Shown piece after piece: positions 13,327 to 19,233 of a stretch of 19,233 nucleotides of DNA (within the stretch, counting starts at the first letter, position 1; each line of letters starts with the position of its first letter). Source of the DNA: Parcubacteria group bacterium (GTDB lineage: Bacteria > Patescibacteriota > Patescibacteriia > UBA2169); the NCBI GenBank assembly GCA_016177305.1, contig JACOVK010000075.1:1-19233 (forward strand), read 5' to 3'. The translations under genes were made by a program, and so were the position numbers. A model generated the notes under the pieces. The model was not told the origin of the DNA, did not search any database, and saw nothing but the letters and a program-made list of their open reading frames with translations.

Positions 13327-14660
13327 TTCCAATCAAGGGCAAAAAGATCTTGCTCATGGGGCTCGGGCTTCACGGCGGGGGAGCGGCCACGGCCCGATGG
13401 CTCTCCAGGCACGGAGCTTTGCTTGTCGTTTCGGATTTGCGGGGCAGAAAACTCTTGGAGCCTTCCATTAAAGCGTTGGCACGGCGAAGCGGGGTTACGT
13501 ACGTGCTGGGCAAGCACCGCGAGGCTGACGTCCGGTGGGCTGATTATGTGGTGTATAATCCGGGAGTTCCTAAAGAGTCAAAGTACTTGCAGCTGGCGCG
13601 CCGCCTGAATAAGCCCGTGTACAACGAAGCAAGCTTGTTTTTTGATAGGTGCCGCGCTCCGATTATTGCGGTTACCGGAACGCGCGGCAAATCCACCACC
13701 GCGAGCCTGATTGCGGCCATGTGCAAGAAGAAAAATCCGCGGACCGTTCTTGCGGGCAACATCACGGCCGCCGCCCAATCGGGGTTGGGGGCATGCATGC
13801 TTTCCGTGTTGGACCGCGTCACCGCAAAGCATTTGGTGGTGCTTGAGCTTTCCAGCTGGCAGCTTGAGGGATTGAACATTGTGCGTGCCGCGCCCAAGAT
13901 CGCGGTGGTCACGAATTTGTATCCTGACCACCTTAACCGGTACCGTAATTTGGCGCACTACTATTCCTCCAAAAAAGAAATCTTCCGGCACCAGACGCGG
14001 AAACACTTTTTGGTGCTGAACAAAGATGACCGCGTCCTCTCGCAGTGGCATGCGGAAGCCGCGTCAAACGCGGTGTTCTTTTCCCGGGGCGAGCATCGCG
14101 CGCTGATGAAAGGCATGGCACTGGCAGGCGAGCACAACGCGGAAAACGCGGCCGCCGCGATTACCGCGGCTAAACGGTACGGCGTCTCGGACCGGGACAT
14201 CAGGAGCGTTTTAAAAAATCCGCCCGTGCTCTCGGGCAGGCAGGAGGTTGTCGCGGTCAAAAGGGGCGTGGCCTACGTCAACGACACCACCGCAACCACG
14301 CCCGAAGCAGGGATTGCGGCATTGAAACGGTTCGGTGGCCGCACAAAGAACATCATTCTCATTGCCGGAGGCGCGGACAAGAAGCTCGTGTTCAATGAAT
14401 GGGCGGCCGCGGTCAAAAAGCACTGCAAACAGGCGCACTTGCTTTCCGGAGACGCGAGCATCAAGCAAAAAAAAGCCTTGCAAGGATTCAAAAAGCTGGA
14501 TGCCGGGCATGACGATTTGGGCGCGCTCGTCAAAAAAGTTTCACGAGAAGCGGCGAAAGGGGACGTCATCCTGTTTTCTCCGGCCGCGGCAAGCTTTAAT
14601 TTGTGGTCCCATGAATTTGAACGGGGAGACGCGTTTGTTGCGGCGGTGTCAAAGGTATGA
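13323..14660 (+). CDS. murD: UDP-N-acetylmuramoyl-L-alanine:D-glutamate ligase MurD, diverged
   Basis: MurD adds D-glutamate to UDP-MurNAc-L-Ala with ATP in the cytoplasm. The 445-residue protein has the three Mur-ligase domains: a Rossmann-like N-domain (KILLMGLGLHGGG), the ATPase domain with P-loop GTRGKSTT (119-126), ELSSWQLE (175-182), PDHLNRY (201-207) and the carbamylated-lysine region SSKKEIF (215-221), and a C-domain with GEHNAENA (269-276), NDTTATTPEA (320-329) and SPAAASFNLW (419-428). ELSSWQLE and the SPA.ASF motif are typical of MurD. Unusual changes are Arg for Asn in the P-loop, Thr for Lys in the NDSKATN motif and GRQE for the usual HRxE. It overlaps mraY and ftsW by four bases on each side. 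MurD is the best call given its place between mraY and ftsW. Confidence 0.92.
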   Translation: MIPIKGKKILLMGLGLHGGGAATARWLSRHGALLVVSDLRGRKLLEPSIKALARRSGVTYVLGKHREADVRWADYVVYNPGVPKESKYLQLARRLNKPVYNEASLFFDRCRAPIIAVTGTRGKSTTASLIAAMCKKKNPRTVLAGNITAAAQSGLGACMLSVLDRVTAKHLVVLELSSWQLEGLNIVRAAPKIAVVTNLYPDHLNRYRNLAHYYSSKKEIFRHQTRKHFLVLNKDDRVLSQWHAEAASNAVFFSRGEHRALMKGMALAGEHNAENAAAAITAAKRYGVSDRDIRSVLKNPPVLSGRQEVVAVKRGVAYVNDTTATTPEAGIAALKRFGGRTKNIILIAGGADKKLVFNEWAAAVKKHCKQAHLLSGDASIKQKKALQGFKKLDAGHDDLGALVKKVSREAAKGDVILFSPAAASFNLWSHEFERGDAFVAAVSKV

Positions 14661-15781
14661 CGAGTTTTTATACGCACAAAAAAATTTCCAAGAGCCGTGT
14701 GGACATTGCGCTGCTCGCGGTGAGCGGCGCGATTCTGGTGCTTGGTTTGATTACGCTTTTTTCCGCGTCAGTCGCGGTTGGCATTGAGCGGTTTGGCGAC
14801 CCGAATTTCTTCATCAAGCGCCAGCTTATCGCATTGGTTGTGGGGCTCATTGCGGCGTATATCGCATTTCGCATTGAGTACCGGTTCTGGCAGCGCTGGT
14901 CACTGATGCTTTTCGTGGGGAGCATCATGCTTTTGGTGCTGGTCTTGGTTCCGGGCATCGGCATTTCCGGGCAAGGGGCGCAGCGGTGGCTGGACCTCGG
15001 GCCGATCGGTTTCCAGCCGAGCGAGCTCTTAAAGCTCACGCTGATTCTGTACCTCGGAGCATGGCTCTCGGAACGCGGAAGAGCCGGCATCCGCGATTTT
15101 TACACGGGACTGCTTCCGTTAGCCATTGTGCTTGGGGTTATCGCATTCCTCATCTTGAAGCAGCCTGATTTGGGGACATTAATCATTATTGCGGCAATCG
15201 CCGTGTGCATGTATTTTGTCGGGGGCGCAGGCATAGGGCATTTGCTCGGGCTCATCGGCGCCGGGGCCGTTGCGCTGGGAGCGGCAATCGCTCTCGCGCC
15301 GTACCGGCTCGCGCGGTTTACGGCGTTCTTAAACCCTTCTCGCGACCCGCAGGGAGCAGGGTACCACATCACCCAGGCGCTGCTTGCGGTGGGCTCAGGC
15401 GGGCTCTTGGGGCTCGGGCTTGGGCGCTCGCGCCAGAAGTTTTTGTATTTGCCTGAGGTGACCGGGGACTCCATCTTTGCGGTGATTGCCGAAGAGCTCG
15501 GATTCTTGGGCAGCATGCTCGTGGTTGTGCTGTTTTTACTCTTTTTTTGGCAGTGCGTGCGCATTTCGCGCAGTACTTCGGACGCTTTTGGCAAGCTGGT
15601 CGCCTTTGGCATTGGAGCGTGGGTTGCCTTGCAGGCATTCATCAACATAGGCGCCATGCTCGGCGTGCTTCCTTTGACCGGGCTTACCTTGCCCTTGGTA
15701 TCCTACGGCGGAAGCTCGCTGATTGTGACGCTTATCGCCATCGGCATCCTCTTAAACATTTCCAAAACAAGCAGAACATAG
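14657..15781 (+). CDS. ftsW: Cell-division SEDS peptidoglycan polymerase FtsW
   Basis: The 374-residue protein has about ten membrane helices and the SEDS pattern: GAQRWLDLGPIGFQPSEL (107-124), KQPDLGT (168-174), HITQALLAVGSGGLLGLGLG (237-256), DSIFAVIAEELGFLG (271-285, holding the conserved Asp thought to be catalytic) and the signature LPLVSYGGSSL (345-355). FtsW joins lipid II units into glycan strands at the septum with a class B PBP partner, which is not in this window. The N-terminal tail is short and basic. Its setting between murD and murG supports FtsW over RodA. The ATG overlaps the murD stop (ATGA), and one base separates its stop from murG. Confidence 0.95.
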   Translation: MTSFYTHKKISKSRVDIALLAVSGAILVLGLITLFSASVAVGIERFGDPNFFIKRQLIALVVGLIAAYIAFRIEYRFWQRWSLMLFVGSIMLLVLVLVPGIGISGQGAQRWLDLGPIGFQPSELLKLTLILYLGAWLSERGRAGIRDFYTGLLPLAIVLGVIAFLILKQPDLGTLIIIAAIAVCMYFVGGAGIGHLLGLIGAGAVALGAAIALAPYRLARFTAFLNPSRDPQGAGYHITQALLAVGSGGLLGLGLGRSRQKFLYLPEVTGDSIFAVIAEELGFLGSMLVVVLFLLFFWQCVRISRSTSDAFGKLVAFGIGAWVALQAFINIGAMLGVLPLTGLTLPLVSYGGSSLIVTLIAIGILLNISKTSRT

Positions 15782-15782
15782 C

Positions 15783-16841
15783 ATGAAAATTCTTTTAACC
15801 GGCGGGGGCACCCTGGGTTCCGTCAACCCGCTCATCGCAACCTACGAGGAAGCTAAAAAACAGCACCCGCGCTGGGAGTGGTTCTGGGTCGGCACTCGGG
15901 ACGGGGTGGAGCGCCGCTTCATCGGGTCCTTGGGCATTTCCTACGAGTGGGTTCCGGGCGCGAAGCTGCGGCGGTACTTTTCGCTGCGCCTGCTCATTGA
16001 CCCGTTCGTGCTCGCGGCAGCGTTCCTGCGGAGCCTCTTGATTATCATTACTATCAAACCGGACGTGGTCGTGGGCGCGGGTTCGTTCGTTTCTGTTCCC
16101 ATCGCCTGGGCCGCCAAACTCTTCGGCAAAAAAGTTATCATCCACCAGCAGGACATTCGGCCCACGCTTTCCAACCGGCTCGCTTCTCCGGTCGCGGACA
16201 GGATCACGGTGAGCTTCAAAAAGTCGCTCAAGGATTTTCCGGAACAGAAAACCGAGTGGATCGGCAATCCGGTCCGGGAGGAGCTCTTCCGCGGCGAGAG
16301 AGCCCGCGCCATGGAAAAGTTCTCGCTCAATCCCGCGCTCCCGACCCTGCTGGTAACCGGAGGATCAAGCGGTTCCGAGGGGTTGAACCAGTGGGTATGG
16401 GCGCACCTCAAAGCGCTGTGCGAGCGCACGAATGTCATCCACCTTACGGGGCCGGGCAAGTCGGATGCGTCCAAGGAGCACGCAAACTACCGCCAACTTG
16501 AGCTTTTAGATACAGACATGTACCACGCCCTGGCCGCATCAGACCTGGTGGTGACGAGGGCCGGGATTTCCACGCTCACGGAGCTTGGGTACCTCCAGAA
16601 GGCCGCCATCCTCATCCCGCTGCCCAAAACCCACCAAGAAGACAACGCGTTTTACGCGGTGCAGCAGCACGCGGGGGTCGCGTACCGCCAGGACCAGCTG
16701 GACGGGCGCGTGGTTCGGAAAGTGCGCGAACTTCTGCGCTCGCGTGAGGAGCGCGGCGAGCTTGAGCGGGGCATGGCGCGTTTGGCCAAGGCTGGCGGAA
16801 GCGCGCGCCTGGCCGCAATTATCAGCGAAGTATGCGACTAA
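15783..16841 (+). CDS. murG: Lipid II synthase GlcNAc transferase MurG, diverged
   Basis: MurG adds GlcNAc from UDP-GlcNAc to lipid I on the cytoplasmic membrane face. The 352-residue GT-B protein shows TGGGTLGSVNP (6-16) for the first glycine loop, VVGAGSFVSVP (96-106), IHQQDIRPTLSN (120-131), GNPVR (161-165), VTGGSSGSEGLN (191-202), VVTRAGISTLTE (256-267) and LPKTHQEDNA (280-289), all in family order. The donor-binding half is well kept. The first glycine loop has Ser13 where E. coli has His19, and HEQN has become HQQD. Length is normal. It starts one base after ftsW and overlaps murC by ten bases. The change of motif may be common in CPR MurG, but this needs an alignment. Confidence 0.93.
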   Translation: MKILLTGGGTLGSVNPLIATYEEAKKQHPRWEWFWVGTRDGVERRFIGSLGISYEWVPGAKLRRYFSLRLLIDPFVLAAAFLRSLLIIITIKPDVVVGAGSFVSVPIAWAAKLFGKKVIIHQQDIRPTLSNRLASPVADRITVSFKKSLKDFPEQKTEWIGNPVREELFRGERARAMEKFSLNPALPTLLVTGGSSGSEGLNQWVWAHLKALCERTNVIHLTGPGKSDASKEHANYRQLELLDTDMYHALAASDLVVTRAGISTLTELGYLQKAAILIPLPKTHQEDNAFYAVQQHAGVAYRQDQLDGRVVRKVRELLRSREERGELERGMARLAKAGGSARLAAIISEVCD

Positions 16842-18256
16842 CGCAGTACCGCCATGTCTATCTGGTGGGCGCGGGCGGCATCAGCGTATCCGCCATTGCC
16901 AAGCTGCTCCTGCACCACCGAATCAAGGTATCGGGCCAAGACGCGGCAAAGAGCGATATCACGGACGAGCTCGCGGCTTTGGGAGCCCGCATCACCACGG
17001 GCGAGGCGGGTACCGTGTTGCCGGACGGAGTTGACCTTTTGGTGTACTCCGAGGCAGTGCCCGCGGATGATGAGCGCCGCATGCTCGCGCGCCTCCGGGG
17101 CATTCCGGAGTTTGCGGCCGCCGCGTGGTGGGGGGAGTTCTCGCGCAACAAGAAGGTCATCGCCATCTCGGGCACCAACGGCAAATCAACCACCACGGCC
17201 ATGGTCGGGTTGATGCTTGCAAAAGCGGGCTATGACCCCACGGTGGTGGTGGGCACGCGCGTTCTTTCGTGGGATTCCAACATCAGAATCGGCGCATCCG
17301 ACTGGCTCGTGCTGGAGGCGGATGAGTATGCCGCGAAAATGCTCCACTACAAGCCGCTCATTGCGGTCATCACCAACATTGCCCCGGACCACTTGGATTA
17401 CTACAAAGATCTGGATGACATTGCGAGCCACTTCCAACAATGGATCCGCGGCATGCGCACGCACGGCACGCTCGTCTTGAACCGGGACGATCCAGCGAGC
17501 CGCAAGCTTTCTGCCGAAGGGCATGCGGTGCGCTGGTTCGGTGTTGCGGGAAGCTCGGGCGTGCGCGCCGCAGGCATTACCCAGACGTCCGGGGAGCACT
17601 TGGGGCGCGCGGGAAATTTGAATTTCAACATCGTTGACAGCGCGGACGACTGGGGGTACGTAAAAATGCACGTTCCGGGCGAGCACAACATAGCGAACGC
17701 GGTGGCCGCGGCCGTAGCCGCAGATTCCGCCGGAGTTCCGCGCAAGAAGATACGCGAGGCGCTTGCGGAATTCAAAGGGACCTGGCGCAGGTTTGAGCTG
17801 GTGGGCGGGTATACGGGAGCGCTCGTTGTGTCTGACTATGGCCACCATCCGGACGGAATCCGCGCCACGCTCAAAGCAGCCAGGGACTGGTACCCGTTCC
17901 ACCGCATTCTGGTCCTGTTCCAGCCGCACCACCGCAACCGCACCAAGAAACTGTTTGATGAGTTCGTTGCGTCGTTTGGCCGCGCTGATGAAGTCATTAT
18001 CAGTGAAATCTATGACGTGTCCGGCCGCGAGGATTCACGCGATCGGGACGTATCGTCAAAAGATTTGGTTGAAGCAGTCAAGCGCTCGTCCAAAATCAAG
18101 GCCAGCTACGCGCCGGATCTTGCGGAAGCCGAGCGCACGCTTAGGGAAAAAATTAAATCAGAGGACGTGGTCATTATCATGGGAGCAGGGGACGTGGACC
18201 GCGTTGCGCGTAACTTAACCAAAACCCCCTCTCCCTCTGGGAGAGGGAAAGGGTGA
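16832..18256 (+). CDS. murC: UDP-N-acetylmuramate:L-alanine ligase MurC
   Basis: MurC performs the first ligation of the stem peptide, joining L-Ala to UDP-MurNAc with ATP in the cytoplasm. The 474-residue protein has GAGGISVSA (13-21) in the N-domain, P-loop GTNGKSTT (114-121), EADEY (162-166), PDHLDYY (185-191), GEHNIANA (283-290), FKGTWRRFE (314-322), DYGHHPD (335-341) and FQPHHRNRT (363-371), a pattern shared by MurC and Mpl; RRFE and the operon favour MurC. The last ten residues (TPSPSGRGKG, 465-474) are encoded by a REP-like hairpin and look like an added tail beyond the natural end near NLTK. The ATG at 16832 overlaps murG by ten bases, and the codon choice matches its neighbours. Confidence 0.95.
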   Translation: MRLTQYRHVYLVGAGGISVSAIAKLLLHHRIKVSGQDAAKSDITDELAALGARITTGEAGTVLPDGVDLLVYSEAVPADDERRMLARLRGIPEFAAAAWWGEFSRNKKVIAISGTNGKSTTTAMVGLMLAKAGYDPTVVVGTRVLSWDSNIRIGASDWLVLEADEYAAKMLHYKPLIAVITNIAPDHLDYYKDLDDIASHFQQWIRGMRTHGTLVLNRDDPASRKLSAEGHAVRWFGVAGSSGVRAAGITQTSGEHLGRAGNLNFNIVDSADDWGYVKMHVPGEHNIANAVAAAVAADSAGVPRKKIREALAEFKGTWRRFELVGGYTGALVVSDYGHHPDGIRATLKAARDWYPFHRILVLFQPHHRNRTKKLFDEFVASFGRADEVIISEIYDVSGREDSRDRDVSSKDLVEAVKRSSKIKASYAPDLAEAERTLREKIKSEDVVIIMGAGDVDRVARNLTKTPSPSGRGKG

Positions 18257-18260
18257 GGGG
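18225..18260. repeat. REP-like hairpin across the murC stop and next ribosome site
   Basis: CCCTCTCCC (18227-18235), a TCT loop and GGGAGAGGG (18239-18247) form a perfect 9-bp hairpin, followed by AAAGGGTGAGGGG. Elements of this kind (CCCTCTCCC...GGGAGAGGG plus AGGGTGAGGG) are dispersed repeats in many bacterial genomes. Here it encodes the MurC tail TPSPSGRGKG, and its right end GAGGGG provides a Shine-Dalgarno-like stretch before ATG 18264. Confidence 0.75.
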
Positions 18261-18263
18261 CAT

Positions 18264-18923
18264 ATGCCGCAGGAAGAATTTCCAGGAGCTAAAAAACAGG
18301 CAACGTCGTTCACCTGGAACGCGGAGCAGCGCATGGTGCGGGCAGTAACTCCGCACGTGCCGTCATTCTTAGGCACCCGGCGGCTGACTATGCTCACGCT
18401 GCTGTGGAGTGCCTTGGTCGTGTATTTCAGCTGGCGCAGCCAACAGGACATCCGTTGGCTCGCGGGAGCTTCCGGAATACTCGCCGCGCAGTACCTAACC
18501 GACGTGCTGGACGGGGCTCTCGGCCGCTACCGGAACTCCGGTTTTGTGCGCTGGGGATTTTACATGGACCACCTATTGGACTTTGTGTTCGCGGCTAGCG
18601 TATTCATCGGGTATGCGCTCGTGGTTGATGCATCCGCGCTGCTTGCGCTTTTCATCTTCTTCATCGCGTGCACCATCATCCCGGTAAGCACCTTTCTTTC
18701 GTTTTCAGGGTACAACGCGTTCAAAATCGGGACTCTGGGGTTCGGTCCCACGGAGTACCGGCTTGCGATCATCCTTTTGAATGCCGCCATCATCTATTTT
18801 GGCATTTCCGCCTTTGAACGGGCCTTGCCGTACCTTGCCGGGCTCCTCTTTGCGTATTCATTCGTCCTGGTGTACCGCACCCAAAAGGACATGTACCGTA
18901 TGGATATGCGTAACAAGAAATAG
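18264..18923 (+). CDS. CDP-alcohol phosphatidyltransferase family protein
   Basis: The 219-residue membrane protein carries the family active-site motif D80-x2-D83-G84-x2-G87-R88 ... G98-x3-D102-x3-D106 (seen as DVLDGALGRY and GFYMDHLLD). Four Asp residues that bind the two metals are all kept; the usual Ala before Arg is Gly. Such enzymes join a CDP-activated lipid or alcohol to an alcohol acceptor, as in phosphatidylglycerophosphate or phosphatidylinositol-phosphate synthesis; the substrate cannot be told here. About five to six membrane helices follow the family pattern, with a polar, roughly 40-residue N-terminal segment. The ATG follows GAGGGG from the REP-like element. It is likely co-transcribed with the wall operon or read from the hairpin junction. 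Confidence 0.87.
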   Translation: MPQEEFPGAKKQATSFTWNAEQRMVRAVTPHVPSFLGTRRLTMLTLLWSALVVYFSWRSQQDIRWLAGASGILAAQYLTDVLDGALGRYRNSGFVRWGFYMDHLLDFVFAASVFIGYALVVDASALLALFIFFIACTIIPVSTFLSFSGYNAFKIGTLGFGPTEYRLAIILLNAAIIYFGISAFERALPYLAGLLFAYSFVLVYRTQKDMYRMDMRNKK

Positions 18924-18924
18924 T

Positions 18925-19152
18925 ATGCAAGACGTAAAATTTGGAAAATACATTCACTTCAAAGGCAAGGAGTACGAAGTGATTGGCACGGCGCGCCACA
19001 GCGAAACTCTTGAGGAACTAGTGGTGTACCGCGCGCTGTATGATTCACCCGAGTTCGGCCCGAACGCGCTGTGGGTGCGGCCAAAGAACATGTTTCTGGA
19101 AACAGTAATCAAAGACGGCAAAGAGGTGCCGCGGTTTAAATATATTGGTTAA
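18925..19152 (+). CDS. DUF1653 family small protein
   Basis: The 75-residue protein matches the DUF1653 pattern along its whole length: KYIHFKGKEYEVIGTARHSE (8-27), then ELVVYRALYDSPEFG, LWVRPKNMFLE and a PRFKYI end. The function of the family is unknown; its small beta-barrel-like build suggests a binding role. It starts one base after the preceding stop and shows no clear ribosome site, so it is probably coupled to the upstream gene. The frame is open further upstream inside the preceding gene, but the family begins at this Met. Confidence 0.9.
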   Translation: MQDVKFGKYIHFKGKEYEVIGTARHSETLEELVVYRALYDSPEFGPNALWVRPKNMFLETVIKDGKEVPRFKYIG

Positions 19153-19157
19153 AACAA

Positions 19158-19233
19158 TTACCTGGCAACTGCTTGCAATTTTAGCGGCCGCTTCGCCCGT
19201 CTTACGTCGCCAATAAAAAGTCTGCCTCGCACC
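19158..19233 (-). CDS. Possible C-terminal end of a convergent gene (partial)
   Basis: On the - strand a frame runs in from the right edge and stops at TAA (19158-19160). It encodes at least 24 residues ending LFIGDVRRAKRPLKLQ then AVAR. The composition looks protein-like, but the stretch is too short to identify, and only five bases would separate its stop from that of the DUF1653 gene. No terminator is visible here. Confidence 0.3.
   Translation of the reverse strand, partial: VRGRLFIGDVRRAKRPLKLQAVAR

Noticed and set aside
12268..18256. TGA recoding as in some CPR groups
   Set aside because: TGA ends mraY, murD and other genes exactly at overlaps with the next start codon, so it is a stop here.
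19153..19233. A tmRNA or tRNA fragment at the right edge
   Set aside because: GCGGCCGCTT recalls a tmRNA tag, but no acceptor stem, T-arm or conserved tmRNA end could be found on either strand in the bases present.

Overview
The window looks like a compact, GC-rich chromosome segment of a Candidate Phyla Radiation (Patescibacteria, probably Parcubacteria-like) bacterium. This rests on tight gene packing with ATGA and TAATG overlaps, a type IV pilus cluster with PilM/N/O, strongly diverged Mur enzymes (MurG, MurD) and promoters that seem to make leaderless mRNAs. TGA is used as a stop. The taxonomic call is inference; no rRNA or ribosomal protein is present to confirm it.

Layout. (1) Positions 2-1903, + strand: the 3' part of a large soluble protein I do not recognise, followed by a good intrinsic terminator and two further hairpins (1986-2131). 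(2) Positions 2138-11297, - strand: a type IV pilus locus read from right to left as pilB, pilC, four minor pilins in the order GspH/FimT-, GspI/PilV-, GspJ/PilW- and GspK/PilX-like, then pilM, pilN, pilO, a small membrane-anchored protein in the place of pilP, and a corA-like metal channel at the end. A second promoter appears to sit in front of pilM. (3) Positions 11298-11412: a divergent control region with nested inverted repeats and two back-to-back promoters. (4) Positions 11413-12261, + strand: a SET-domain methyltransferase-like protein and a small membrane protein, each with its own promoter-like hexamer just before the start codon. (5) Positions 12268-18256, + strand: a peptidoglycan/division cluster, mraY-murD-ftsW-murG-murC, nearly all overlapping. 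(6) Positions 18264-19152: a CDP-alcohol phosphatidyltransferase and a DUF1653 protein, with a possible convergent gene end at the right edge.

How the parts work together. PilB powers assembly at the PilC platform. The four minor pilins probably form the initiating tip complex, and PilM/N/O link the motor to the envelope. No major pilin, PilT, PilD or PilQ is in the window. The mur cluster supplies lipid I synthesis (MraY), lipid II completion (MurG), the first two amino-acid ligations (MurC, MurD) and the SEDS polymerase/flippase-family protein FtsW; murE and murF are elsewhere. The most unusual points are the SET protein between the pilus and wall operons, the shared divergent control region, recurring leaderless-type promoters, a REP-like hairpin that forms the end of MurC and the ribosome site of the next gene, and substitutions in MurG and MurD active-site motifs. 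There is no stretch above 300 bases without a gene, and no tRNA, rRNA, CRISPR array or insertion sequence was seen.
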